The position numbers were made by a program, and so were the translations under genes. Source: Fragum whitleyi (lineage: Eukaryota > Mollusca > Bivalvia > Cardiida > Cardiidae). Taken from it: a stretch of DNA of 64,000 nt. Shown here piece after piece: positions 47,654 through 58,429 of the stretch. Under the pieces are notes generated by a model. That model did no database searches and was not told the DNA's origin. It saw only the letters and a program-made list of their open reading frames with translations. The DNA lies in assembly GCA_948146395.1 (NCBI GenBank), contig OX411544.1, positions 40,159,419 to 40,223,418 on the forward strand. Reading direction: 5' to 3'. Positions within the stretch are counted from its first letter, which is position 1. Every line of letters begins with the position of its first letter.

Positions 47654-48065
47654 CTAAAAAGAATCCGAAGAGAAATAGTTAGATTAATAATTTTTACTTG
47701 AACTGAGGCCTCTTTTGGTTGTCATTACATGTGCGTTGAGTTAAATTATCGTTGTTTTTACTTTTTACTTATTTTTTCTTCTTTTCAGATTTCGATCCAA
47801 ATAGAAGACCCTTATAAATGTTCCTTTTTCGCTTTTCGGGTCACATTATTGAAAAGTTGAAGAAACAATTTCCCCGTTTAAATGAACCCCGTCTAATTTC
47901 CAAGGAAGTCATAACCCGCTTTAACTCAAATTAGAAATGAATTACACTGGAAAAAACAAGAGACCGATTGCATTGATCAAATTATTGAAGGAAAAAATGC
48001 TGATACTTGCGCGACTTTAAACAGCAGGGAAACATGAAAAAAAGATACATAAGAAATCTGTTTTC

Positions 48066-48230
48066 TTAAGATAGTGGACCCGTAATAGTTCCGCGACTTT
48101 TCTGAAGCAATGAACTTTAATAGTGTTAACCGAGGTTTCCTAAGGATTTTCATTAGGAAACCTTTGTCAACATTGTGAAAGTTCATTAAAGCCAAACTGT
48201 TGCGGAACTATTACGGGTCTACTACCTTAA
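48066..48230. mobile_element. TTAAGGTAGT hairpin element (duplication unit 1)
   Basis: TTAAGATAGTGGACCCGTAA to CGGGTCTACTACCTTAA, folding as one hairpin around GTTTCCTAAGGATTTTCATT. Nearly identical to the copy in unit 2, as expected for a duplicate. Confidence 0.82.
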
Positions 48231-48332
48231 CGCATTAAATTGCAAAATACTTTAGAATGGCAGACAGCAGAGGCGAATTCAGAAATAGACCAATCTTTCT
48301 AAAATGAAGTACATAAACAAATACATCATTAA

Positions 48333-48564
48333 TAACAGTTAAAACATCGTGAAATTGACCGGGATAGTGATTTTTGAATGGTGTCTGAATGAAACTGAAA
48401 AAGTGGGATGAATGAATTTTTAATGAATTCAAAGTCAGTTAAAATATGGGCGCTAGTTCGTCCATTCGACCGAAATTGGATGTATATTAAATTACCTTCT
48501 TATAAAAGATCTAGGAACTTTTCTCTTAATATGTCTTCTTGGACCAATCAGACGCTTTAAATGT
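48333..48564 (+). mobile_element. CAGTTA element, left half only
   Basis: Starts TAACAGTTAAAACATCGTGA and stops after CCAATCAGACGCTTTAAATG, where a fold-back element lies. The intact counterpart in unit 2 (49740-50176) continues past this point. Confidence 0.75.
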
Positions 48565-48572
48565 ACAAATAT

Positions 48573-48884
48573 ATAATACATACTTAGTGTATTATATGAA
48601 AAAAATTTCTAACGAGGTTGGGAGAATTGAAAATTGTCGAGGCTCTGCCGAGACAATTAAAATTTCTCACAACAGAGTGATATATTTTTCATACAATACA
48701 CTAAGTATGTATTATATTTATCTTATAACCTCTATTTGTCTTCTTTTTGTCGGTGTTTTTAACTGAAACGCAAGTTTCTAAAAATAACTGCATTACATCA
48801 TTGTTCTAAAAATAACTATGTGATATCATAAAAAATATCATACGGAATGTTATCACACGGATATTTGTATAGTCATAAGATAAA
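48573..48884 (+). mobile_element. TTATC/TACGTACTTAGTG fold-back element at the duplication junction
   Basis: ATAATACATACTTAGTGTAT to TATAGTCATAAGATAA. The best-preserved palindrome of the family, located precisely between the two duplication units. Confidence 0.78.
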
Positions 48885-49012
48885 TTATAATTTCCAATTC
48901 TCAACCAAATATCATTGATATTTTAAGACACTTACGTACTTTGTTTTCTATTTTACTCCGCATATGACTTTGGTATAATATTCAAGACTAGAAACAAATT
49001 ATTGTGACTTAC

Positions 49013-49087
49013 ATCATTTTTGACAACAAATACGAAGCGAACGCCTCGGGCAACTATCTTATTTTGCATGTGTCTGCTAACGGAGCC
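49013..49087 (-). CDS. Possible 75-nt exon (open copy of a duplicated pair)
   Basis: The minus strand shows TTTAACTATTCAG, then 75 nt open only in frame 0, then GAT|GTAAGT. It would encode 25 residues, beginning GSVSRHMQNK and ending VRFVFVVKND, with an alternating beta-strand-like pattern. The paired copy at 47579-47653 has the same length and splice sites. The phase (0-0) does not fit the transmembrane exon directly, so another exon would be needed between them. It vaguely resembles a beta-strand from an extracellular domain, but no family is recognised. It could also be a chance open segment inside a repeat-rich duplication. Confidence 0.3.
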
Positions 49088-49472
49088 CTGAATAGTTAAA
49101 TTAATAATTTGTACTTGAATTGCATCGCCTTTTGGTTGTCTTACGTACGACTGAAATATTCGTGGTTTTTTGCCTTTTTGTCATTTATTTTTTTTCTAAT
49201 TTCGATTCAAATAGAAGGCCCTTATAAATGTTCCTTTTTCGCTTTTCGGGTCACATAATTGAAAAGTTGAAGAAAGCATTTCGTCTTTTAAATGAACCCC
49301 GTCTAATTTCCAAGGAAGTCGTAAACCCGCTTTAACTTAAATTAGAAATGAATTACTCTATAAAAACAAGGGAATGATTACATTGATCAAATAATTGCAG
49401 GAAAAATGCCGATACTTGCGCGACTTTAAACAGCAGGGAAACATGAAAACAATTCATAAGAAATCTGTTTTC

Positions 49473-49637
49473 TTAAGGTAGTAGACCCGTAATAGTTCCG
49501 CGACTTTTCTGAAGCAATGAACTTTAATAGTGTTAACCGAGGTTTCCTAATGATTTTCATTAGGAAACCTTTGTCAACATTGTGAAAGTTCATGAAAGCA
49601 AAACTGTTGCGGAACTATTACGGGTCTACTACCTTAA
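49473..49637. mobile_element. TTAAGGTAGT hairpin element (duplication unit 2)
   Basis: TTAAGGTAGTAGACCCGTAA to CGGGTCTACTACCTTAA. The cleanest copy; a near-perfect stem with TTAA at both ends. Confidence 0.84.
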
Positions 49638-49739
49638 CGCACTAAAGTGCAAAATGCTTTAGAACGGCAGACAGCAGAGGCGAATTCAGAAATAAACCAA
49701 TCTTACTTAAACGAAGTACATAAACAAATACATCATTAA

Positions 49740-50176
49740 TAACAGTTAAAACATCGTGAAATTGACCGGGGTAGTGATTTTGAATGGTGTCTGAATGAAA
49801 CTGGGATGAATGAATTTTTAATGAATTCAAAGGCAGTTAAAACATTGGCGCTAGTTCGTCCATTCGACCGAAATTGGATGTATATTAAATTACCTTCTTA
49901 TAAAAGATCAAGGAACTTTTCTGTTACTATGTCTTCTTGGACCAATCAAACGCTTTAAATGTATATTTATCAATAAAAAAGTGCAATGATTTGATGGATT
50001 TGAATCAACTGTTGATCGTTTTGAACGATTAGGAAGTGATTTTAGCAAATTCGGTGCGTATTTGGGTGATTTGAGTTAATAGTTTGAAAGCACAGAAAGA
50101 AAATGGTGCGCTAGGCGAGCGAATTAGAATGGTCTTGATCGACATGTTTGTTAATTTCAAGATGTTAATAACTGTA
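49740..50176 (+). mobile_element. CAGTTA element, full copy of the GATCGTTTTGAAC subfamily
   Basis: TAACAGTTAAAACATCGTGA to TTTCAAGATGTTAATAACTG. The interior has GATTTGATGGATTTGAATCA, shared inversely with the 43736 and 50223 copies. Confidence 0.78.
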
Positions 50177-50222
50177 AAGTCAAAGACCCAACGTCAACGA
50201 ACTCAAGTATAACTTTTTGTTT

Positions 50223-50642
50223 TAGTTAAAAACATCGTGAAATTGACACTCATTACTATCAATATCGTTCTAAGTCATTCGCTCTGCGCTCCATTCATTC
50301 ATTCAAAACACCCACTCAAATCAATTAAAAAAACGGTCCATAATCATTTGAAAACGAAATTATTCAAGACGATTAACGTTTTATTCAAATCGATCAAATT
50401 ATTCTATGATTTTATTGGCTGGTGTGGAATTTAAAGCGACTGATTGGTCCATGAAGACACACAAAACGAAAATTTATATTTTTCTAATTGAAGGTTAAAA
50501 GTATCGGTAATTTTGTTCTTCCTGATCAAAATTTGCAATAATGGATTTTCTCCTCTTAAATTCACCCAAAAACTCGCTCCACACTCATTCAATTTCATTC
50601 CAAAAGCATTCTTAAATCAATTTCACGATGTGATTAACTGTA
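50223..50642 (-). mobile_element. CAGTTA element, full copy
   Basis: TAGTTAAAAACATCGTGAAA to TTTCACGATGTGATTAACTG; inner GATCAAATTATTCTATGAT and TTATTGGCTGGTGTGGAAT. The internal palindrome is partly lost. Confidence 0.8.
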
Positions 50643-50845
50643 CTATCTACTGGAAATATAATACTCAACAATGTCAAACATTGCTATTTCAGACCAATCG
50701 TGAGGGAAAAATATGACCTGTCACGCAAAAAGGCAACCAGGAAACTGCATGGAATTAACATTAGGAAAATAAGATATTCAATTTATTAGAGATCAATAGA
50801 ATATCGCATTTCAAAACTTTTTATATATAGATTAAGAAAATCTGC

Positions 50846-51288
50846 GACAGATAACTACATCGTGAAATTTGACATTCATATCGATCAAAACTATTCCGAA
50901 TCACTGGCTCTGCCCTCCATTCATTCGTTCCAAACACTCACCCAAATCGTTCAAAAACGCTCCAAACTCACCGAAAAAGATAAAACAACAACGTCATTAA
51001 AAATAAATAAGCTAGAAAAAAAAAATACGATTTCACTGACATAATTCAAATTGTAAGCGTCTGATAGGTTCTTGAATAAATAGGAAGTTATTTATAGAAA
51101 GTGTATGCATATCTTATTTAAGGGAGGTAATTAACATCGCTAATTTTGTTCATCATGAACAAAATTTGTGATATTGGAACACCTCCTATTAAATTCACTC
51201 GAAACTCGCTCTACAAATTCATTAACTTTCATTCCAAAAGCATTGCAAACTCATTCATCTTGTCAATTTTACAATGTCGCTGCCTGTA
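50846..51288 (-). mobile_element. CAGTTA element, full copy
   Basis: CAGATAACTACATCGTGAAA to TTTACAATGTCGCTGCCTGT. The internal palindrome ATCGCTAATTTTGTTCATCA with its inverse is well kept. Confidence 0.8.
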
Positions 51289-51735
51289 AGTGCGAAAAAC
51301 TTCCATCTTAGTCAGCATGCACAGTCCGCGCAGTCTGGCTAGGACCGACACTTTCCGGGCTACCTCGTTGATCCCATTTCACTTGACATGTCTCACACGT
51401 AAAGGCTCTCCAATGCTGACTCTATGGACCGAATATTTATGCTTTTTCCTAATTAGAATCTCACCGCAGTTGGCTTGAATAGCATAAAACATAACGAGAA
51501 ATCGCCGCTATATCCTGGCGGGGAATTTCAATGGGATTACTAGGAAATGCACGATAGGTCGACATTTATTTCTGCTTTAGTCTCAGTCAAACCCGAACGA
51601 TTTACTTATAAACTATATTCATGAAATACTTGATATGAAATTTTGAGGAAACCATTTTCATTTTTGAGTTGGAATAAACCATAGGCAATTATACAAAACA
51701 GGTTATAATATAGACATGTTTAATAATGAACTAGA
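51289..51735. other. No gene; short GCACAGTCCGCGCAGTCTGG repeat
   Basis: The first 130 bp include TCAGCATGCACAGTCCGCGC and GTCTGGCTAGGACCGACACT, related to the 4.7-kb repeat. The rest is unassigned. The open frame at 51290-51478 has no support. Confidence 0.5.
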
Positions 51736-51960
51736 AATGTATCACAAACACGGATACCGCCGGCAATACTAAAATTTTACCGAAAACTAATTTGACCTTC
51801 AACCCTGACTTTGACCTTGGGCTTATCCGGACGGACTCTTCGCAAGGCACAAGTACTCGCCGAGTAACAACTGTGCCAACTTATTTTGAAATTCATCCAT
51901 AAATGAAGAAGTTATGCTCCGGACAAGAATGGGACAAACACACCCACACCCACACAAGCA
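51736..51960. repeat. Probable mollusc interspersed repeat fragment
   Basis: Phrases TTGACCTTCAACCCTGACTT, GACCTTGGGCTTATCCGGAC and GAAGTTATGCTCCGGACAAG resemble dispersed mollusc repeats as I remember them. No second copy in the window. Confidence 0.45.
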
Positions 51961-52548
51961 TACACTTATACACTGACAGAGGTTAGTTACTCTTTATGTA
52001 CGTCGACGTTACATAGCGGGACACAAAAATGATTTGGAGTAATCATCTGTGAGATAAAAATCAATGTAAGGAGACGACTAAGATATCGTTAATATGGGGT
52101 TAATTCACGTTTTTGAGAGCGGTAACATTTGCAGAGACACGAAAAATAATGGTTTAACCCCCGAGTGCGAAGCATAAATTGCACAAAAAGATAGATAAGA
52201 TTAAAATAATTTCATAGAAACGATATACAACCAGTAACAAACCTACTTATATGCCGTCATGCATTTCACCGTCCGTCTTGTTTATACCGACGTTGCTTGG
52301 TTAATTTATGACGTCACACAATTTAACGCGGGATTTAGAGCAACGTCTTTAAGTATACTCTATAATAATGTTGGACAAGGAAACTGATAAAGTGTTGAGG
52401 CCCAGACCGAAAATATTTAAATCAAAATGCCGGTCGTTAACGGCACGAGAAGTTACTGATTAATCCACGTTTTCTCTCGTTATAGCCCGGGTTTTGTCCG
52501 TTAACGTATGCCTTTAACGACCCGAAAACATACATTTTATGCAATAAT

Positions 52549-52868
52549 AAGTAATCATCGTTAAATTGACCAGTGGAATGTTTAAGAAATAATTTTGGCA
52601 TGAAATTGAATGAGTGTGGGGGGCGAGTTTTGAGTGAATTTAAAGGGAGGTAATCCAACATCGCTTACTTGTTCAGGATGAATAAAATTAGCGATATTTG
52701 TACACACCCCCCTTTGAAAGATATGTTTACAAGTGGAATGGCGTTGTTGATACAATATGTATCTTTTTCAGTGGATTTGGAGCGTTTTTGAATGGTTTGA
52801 GAGAGTATTTGGAATGAATGGAGCGCTGAGCGAGTAATTTTGTATGAACACATCTTTTACGATAACAT
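52549..52868 (+). mobile_element. CAGTTA element, shortened
   Basis: TAATCATCGTTAAATTGACC at left, GGGAGGTAATCCAACATCGC with palindrome, and a degenerate right end. Lies in the spacer of the large fold-back element. Confidence 0.66.
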
Positions 52869-53204
52869 AGAATTATTGGCAAATGGAAAATATAAAACAA
52901 ATAAATAGGTATGCTTTTAATTGCTTGTGATAAACGTGATTAAAAAAATAACAGACTTCAGCAGAGCCATATCCAAGACATGAAAAGTATCCTGCACGAT
53001 GCCATAGCCACATGATCAAAGGTTAAGGTGGGATTAAAAACCAAATTTCAAAAAAAAACTCCTCTAGGATCACGAATAAGTCACGATTAAGGCATTCTCA
53101 CAGCCTGACTACTGTACGTAAAAGTCATTGGATGTACATGTGCTTTAAAGATTTTTCAAGTTTTTTTTTCTTTTCTTTTTTTTTTCAAAATTTTGGATTT
53201 GATT

Positions 53205-53580
53205 ATGTAAATGATTTTGAATTATTTTAGGAAAAAAATAATGAATGGGATGGGCGAGTTTTGATTGACCTTAAAGGGAAGTAATTTGATATCGCACACT
53301 TACTTAAAATTGAACATAAGGCACGATATTTCATTTCAAACTCTAGAACGATGTTGCACTATACTATAAGTAGACACCTGTGTCTAAATACTGACCAACA
53401 AGAAGCCACAAATGAAAACACGCAATAATTGCAGCGAGTTGAATGGAATTTTGGTGCGTTTTCTGGCGTTTTGAGTGTGTTTTGAATGTTTTGGGGGGAG
53501 TGTTTGGAATCCTAAAAATAGGGCAGTAAGCGAGGGATTTAGATTTTTTTAATGGGTTGCCGTCAATTAAATGGTGATAC
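53205..53580 (+). mobile_element. CAGTTA element, strongly diverged
   Basis: GTAAATGATTTTGAATTATT, GCGAGTTTTGATTGACCTTA and GGGGAGTGTTTGGAATCC mark a relic of the family. The 146-residue open frame on the opposite strand overlaps it and is not supported as a gene. Confidence 0.5.
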
Positions 53581-54248
53581 ATAGCAACCCTGTTAGTCTG
53601 AATATAACAAAAGCTCGAGTTCAAGGTCGCAGGAAAACGTGTCACGATCATTGGGACCGAATCCACGCAATTAAAAAGGTAAAGTAATTTTTGATGACGA
53701 AATTCGATTAAGCTCATTTCATTCCATCGTCTAATTCCTATTACCAGTAGCTGATCAATAATTGTGATGTTTTGGGAATATGAAATCACGATGATATTTG
53801 CCACCGTTTTTATACCGATGCTGTAATTTGTTCTCTAGAATACTTGTTAGTCGCATAGACATTTATGGTGTTTGTCGTCAATTTTTGCATAAAAAAGTAC
53901 GTTTTCGGGTTGTTATACTAGGCATACCTTAACGAACAAAATCATAGCGAACGTTAGAAAAAGTGGATGAATATTTCAATATGCGTGCCATTAACGACCG
54001 GCTACTTTTACTCTAATATCCTCGGTCTGGCCCTAAATACTTAATCAGTTTCTATGTTTAACATCAATATTATAACATTCTAAAAGACGTCTGTCCTATT
54101 CCCGCGTTAAATTTTGTGACGGTTTGTGACGTCATAAAAGTAACAGGCAACATTGTTATAAATAACAGTCACATGCATTACACAAGTATGTTTGGAGCTA
54201 GTTTTTTAAGTGTCCCTTTCTATCTTATCCATCTCCAGTTGAATAAAT

Positions 54249-54609
54249 AGAGGATATTGAATGAGTGGTCATTGAATACTGAATTTATTAAACGAGTCAT
54301 CTATAAACAGATAAAAACGAGGCTGCGCCGAGTTTTTATCTGTTTTAGATGACGAGTTTAATAAATTCGGTATTTTATGAGCACAAATTTTATATTCTGT
54401 TTAAAATATGACCCGAATTTTCGCAAAAATCGTCAAATTCTTGAAATTCAACATTTCAATTTTCCGCGAAACTTATAACGCCGTTTAAAACTGACGTCAT
54501 AAAAATTATGACGTCATTAAATAGTTATTCCACTAGTGTAATAACACCCGTGTAATATCAAAAATATTCAACGGGATTATTTCACTCCCGCGACGTCGGT
54601 CATATTATA
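54249..54609. repeat. Palindromic GAGTCATC repeat, copy 2
   Basis: Cleaner hairpin than copy 1: GAGTCATCTATAAACAGATA with AAAACGAGGCTGCGCCGAG and the inverse arm. Ends TTCACTCCCGCGACGTCGGT. Confidence 0.82.
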
Positions 54610-55990
54610 AATACTATATTCTATATATGGGGAAAATTCAGTGGATGTATGAATGACTCTTTTAATTCGATTTAATATTTAGATTCTAAATTGCATCCAT
54701 TTTTGTGGCTATATCAGGTGGAAACTCAAAAACATTCATGGTCCGCAAAAGGAACAAAAAAACATGACTCGAATTTTAGGGCTTATATGCACTTTGTTTT
54801 GTAAAAGAAGACAAAAATCACATATTTCCTTTTAAAAAAACTTATCTAAGACTCCCTCTTTATCGTACCCTCTAAACATTTTTTCTCGAAACATAATACC
54901 ATCCCTCTGAAGGTAACTACAATACTATTGAAAAACACCGTAGGAGAATTCAGTACAAAAAATATGTAAGTGTATAGAATAAATACACTGAATATTTAAA
55001 AGAAAGGTTGGATCCAACAGAGGTTACTCAGAGGTCGCAATCCCCCAAAAATGACAATTAACAAGGTCGAATGTTCATTCTCGATTTAGAAAATACACAG
55101 AAAAAGGAAACTTAGATTCTGGTCCGTCTTACAATGGTCGATACATATTGGAAGTTCCAGATCGTCTTTTTTGCAGCCCTGTGTTCAAGATAACACATGA
55201 TTTTTCATGCCAGTCATCAAATTATTGAAGAAAATGACTTCTTCAATAATTTGATGACTGACTTGAAAAAACATTGAACTGTATCATTTGAGAAATGCCC
55301 ATAAAATCTGAAATAAATGTAATTTTAAGTTCCCCTCCAAGAAATGACTTTTATTATTATTTTTTTAAAGAAGACTGATAGTTCAAGGCACCCACCAGTA
55401 AAATTGAGAAGTTATTGTTCTTTCGATATCCTAATTTAAGATTTTTTCATGTTAACATTTAACAGAAACATACAAAGCAGTACAATGAGGGCATTTGGTT
55501 TAAACATATTTTATTTGCATAAATCAATACATTTACGATACAGTTTAAAATTACTAAATAATTCTATGCAAAATGGATGAGAACGTAAGCAGAATTTATA
55601 TTGTTCTTCTTCTTTAACATATTCAAAAGATGTACGGCATTTATGATTGTAGTTAATTCAGTGAGAAAATCAAGGAAAGATAACCTTTTGATAATAAGAA
55701 CATGCTTAAAAAATTGGGGGAAATGCAATAAACAATAAGGGTGTTTTCAGAATGTCTTCAAATGATTTTCAGATAAGTTATTCAGTGCTAGTGCTTGTCT
55801 GTTAGGATTTACTCGTTCCTATCACAATTAAACTTGAAAGCGCTTTCTTTAATATATTGCTGGGCTTCCAAAAATACCTTGGGCAATACTGAGGGGATTT
55901 AGAAGTTCGCTAAAGTGATTATGGTCTGTTATCTGTCCTACCGCTCCATTCATTTCATCGTGGCCGAATACGGGGTTGTACTCACGATAC
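54610..55990. other. No gene; contains the 55.2-kb hairpin
   Basis: AT-rich, non-coding apart from the hairpin noted separately. Confidence 0.5.
55199..55275. repeat. Hairpin with 20-bp perfect stem and 6-nt loop
   Basis: GTCATCAAATTATTGAAGAA, loop AATGAC, then the exact inverse. The stem extends with small bulges to TTTTTCATGCCA/TGACTTGAAAAA. No second copy in the window. It could be a fold-back remnant; a small-RNA precursor is possible but unsupported. Confidence 0.7.
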
Positions 55991-56240
55991 CAGGGGCCCG
56001 TTTTACTTATCATTTTACGATTATTTTTTTGCATAAGTCAAAAATTCAAGTTGCTTCTACAAAAGTAAGTGAATATGGAATTCTGCAGTACATCACCTCA
56101 TTGGAATCGTCTACTTAAGACGATTCCAATGAGATATTGCAAGACAGAATCTAACAATTAATGAACACACCAGGTACGATTTGTGATGTTGACTTACGAT
56201 TATTTTTTTTTCGTAAGAAGTTTAGTAAAACAGCCCCCAG
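55991..56240. mobile_element. GGGCCCG hairpin element, full copy
   Basis: CAGGGGCCCGTTTTACTTAT to GTTTAGTAAAACAGCCCCCA; central CTCATTGGAATCGTCTACTT with its inverse. Confidence 0.82.
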
Positions 56241-56286
56241 GACGGGCAGCTTAACGCATGAACGACTGTGTAAATCTAATCCGGGC

Positions 56287-56526
56287 CGCCGTCATAGCTT
56301 AATGGTAGCACGTCAAGGTATCATTAACAAGGTCTCGGGTTCGATACCCGATGGCGGCACTCATCCTTTCCGACTTTTAGTCTTCAACTAATGGGTTGAT
56401 AATCGTAGAAATATGTGGAATAGGAGCTGGAGGCTACGAAATGATGTAATGATAGTAATTGTGGGAGAAATGCAAGGAATCTATTGTTAGGTGCTCCAGC
56501 CGCCGCTAGACTAGTATAAAACAAGC
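56287..56526 (+). mobile_element. tRNA-derived SINE (family reference)
   Basis: The head GCCGCCGTCATAGCTTAATG... has A-box-like TAGCTTAATGGTAGCACG and B-box-like GGTTCGATACC. It has a 7-bp acceptor-like pairing (GCCGCCG with TGGCGGC) and a perfect T-stem (TCGGG/CCCGA), but no anticodon stem forms, so it is not a working tRNA gene. The tail has GGTTGATAATCGTAGAAATA, GGAGCTGGAGGCTACGAAA and AGGTGCTCCAGCCGCCGC. Pol III transcription from the internal boxes is the expected mode for SINEs. Confidence 0.75.
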
Positions 56527-57500
56527 CCAGACTAATAGAAATATTGGGATGTTATTTAAAATGCATTGCCTGAAATACCATAGTTGAAGCATTGTAAAAA
56601 ACGTTTATTTTTCTTCTAGAGTTTTTACCTTCATTGTCTCAAATTAAGGTTTCTAATGATGAAAGCTGCAATTTGCAGGGAAGTGATTAAAGATAATAAT
56701 AATGAACTTCATCGACTATCATTTTTTCATATAAGAATCTATCCATTTAAAAGAAAATCAAACATTTCTTGAGAAAGAGGATTTCCTATTTGATTCTAAC
56801 AATGAGACAGAGAATAGTTCGTTGATTAGCACGAACAAGCTATTGCAACTTTAAGCCAGGGAAAATTACGTTATCAGGAAATGGAAAAAGTAATGAGATA
56901 GACTGAGGCAAAATTGGAATGTGTCGCCGACAAAACTTTTAACACGCCTCTTTTATGGGCCGTGACATGTGGAAACGAAGAAATTACCCTTTGTCGCGTG
57001 ATTTCAACAGTAAATATGTCTGCGGAGATTACGGAATATACCGAAATACTGTAAATGATTTATTCACTTTATGTTTTGTTTTGCTTAATCAAATACACTG
57101 TTTGTTTCACTAGTTGAATTACAAAAAAGATTATACGGCAGGACAGAACAGGTTTTTATTCCAGCTTAAATATACATAGCCCTTCATTGATTTAGATATA
57201 CAAATCAATAAAACACATTGAAATGGCAGTTACAAACTAATGCAATGAAAATATTTTTCAATAACACAATTAGAGCTTAAATACAAAAATATGCCACTTT
57301 ACACATAGTAGATTTTTTGTCTGAATTCAAAAGTTGTACAAATTTGAATATGTTTGGTCTGTAAACAATGATAATTAAATAATTTGGAATGAGATTTTGC
57401 TGCAAATCTTTGAAAAGTGGGCTTACTAAAACAAAGTGAAATTCATTTTCAAGTTCGTTCGTAGAACACAGATTACAAATGCGGCGATTTATAGACCTCC
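56527..57500. other. No recognised feature
   Basis: AT-rich. TTCAACGAAGTGGGGGTATA just beyond (57498-57520) looks like the end of a mollusc GGGGGTATA-type repeat. Confidence 0.5.
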
Positions 57501-57621
57501 TTCAACGAAGTGGGGGTATATTGCTTTGTTCATGTCGATCCGTCGGAAGGTCGGTCAGTTAACGAAACCTTATATGGATGATAACTTTAGACAGAATTAA
57601 GCTCCAGACCTGTGTAGATGA

Positions 57622-57649
57622 CCCCCCCCCCCCTTTAAGGGGGGGGGGG
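57622..57649. repeat. C12-TTTAA-G11 palindrome
   Basis: Twelve C, TTTAA, then eleven G: a perfect GC hairpin, and a G-quadruplex or i-motif candidate on both strands. Confidence 0.9.
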
Positions 57650-57804
57650 AGGGATCAATTTAAGTTCAATGTGAATACCATTTTTGGATAAATGATCACC
57701 AAACCTTGCAGATATATTACGCCATAGGTGTAAAAAAAAACACCTTTTAAATGTCAAGGCACCTCTAGTGGTTGCAAACCGATTTTGTGTTAATTAATAC
57801 ATGT

Positions 57805-57905
57805 ATTGGTTTAAACGTCGCTTTCAATAGTTATACATTTACAATTCGACGGCTGGTGCAGCTATCCATAAATTCATGTCGTTTCTCACTTGGACTTCAT
57901 GACTT
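57805..57905 (-). mobile_element. SINE tail fragment
   Basis: GGTTTAAACGTCGCTTTCAA and ACGGCTGGTGCAGC match the inverse SINE end. Confidence 0.55.
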
Positions 57906-58143
57906 CCGATGAAAACCTTGTCTGGTTAATAGCTCGACGAAGATTTCAGCTCGTCTCACCAGAATTAGTAAATTTATTCATTTCTATGTGAAGATGATTC
58001 TGATAATTGTTTAGAGAGATTAATAAAAGTTTAGGGAAATTCTATAACATGGTAGGTAAAAAACGAAAGAAATGGGCTATGTTCACCAAATTCGACATAG
58101 GCACTCATCTTCAAATGTAGATGAAACTGATTTTTTAAGAACA

Positions 58144-58420
58144 ATCCATTAGCTGAGTTAGTAGGGCACCTGACTTTGAAGTGGGAAAGCCGGGGTTCGA
58201 TTCCCGGAATGGCAAACTAATAAATCAATTGTCTTTCGGCTAAGACGTTAAACCGACGTCTCGTACGGCGGTGCTCTACAACGAGCACGTTAAGAACTAT
58301 GGCGGATCTCTACAGTGGTTTTGTCACGTATCCTTGCACTATCCCCCGTAAAAATAACCACCTTCTGGGGCGACACTTATATGGGCATTTGCTACAAAAA
58401 GCGACGAAAGATAAACGAAC
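58144..58420 (+). mobile_element. tRNA-derived SINE with conserved-core-like domain
   Basis: The head has A-box-like TTAGCTGAGTTAGTAGGGC and a perfect B box, GGTTCGATTCC. Next comes TTGTCTTTCGGCTAAGACGT and TAAACCGACGTCTCGTACGG, resembling the central domain shared by several invertebrate SINE families, then GCACGTTAAGAACTATGGCG. Identification of the domain is from memory. Confidence 0.68.
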
Positions 58421-58429
58421 ATAAACTAT

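Larger units (their letters stand above)
46010..50176. repeat. Local tandem duplication, unit 1 about 46010-48564, unit 2 about 48895-50176
   Basis: Unit 1 and unit 2 share, in order: the flank TCCAA..CTCAACC, the segment starting CATTGATATTT, the 75-nt exon-like piece, a stretch starting near CCCTTATAAATG (about 93% identical by eye), a TTAAGGTAGT hairpin and the left half of a CAGTTA element. Unit 1 carries a 1.4-kb transposon (46081-47476) that is absent from unit 2. Unit 1 stops inside the CAGTTA element at about 48564, and a fold-back element (48573-48884) sits exactly between the two units. Confidence 0.75.
52281..54163. mobile_element. Large fold-back element with arms of about 270-280 bp
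   Basis: The left arm 52281-52546 and the inverse of the right arm 53881-54163 align along their whole length. Shared words are ATTTATGACGTCAC, ATTTAACGCGGGA, CCAGACCGA, CCGGTCGTTAA, GGTATGCC-type words and CCCGAAAAC. The spacer of about 1.3 kb holds two CAGTTA elements and no transposase. Family not recognised. Confidence 0.75.

Noticed and set aside
48950..49005. A further exon next to the 75-nt segment, ending AAAGTAC|GTAAGT
   Set aside because: All three frames from the best acceptor contain a stop; only a 12-nt micro-exon would remain, without a pyrimidine tract.
53364..53804. 146-residue open frame on the minus strand
   Set aside because: Overlaps a decayed CAGTTA element inside a large fold-back; no motif.
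56287..56360. tRNA gene
   Set aside because: Acceptor and T stems pair, but no anticodon stem forms, and a SINE tail follows.
58144..58212. tRNA gene
   Set aside because: Good A and B boxes, but it is the head of a SINE with a conserved-core-like domain behind it.
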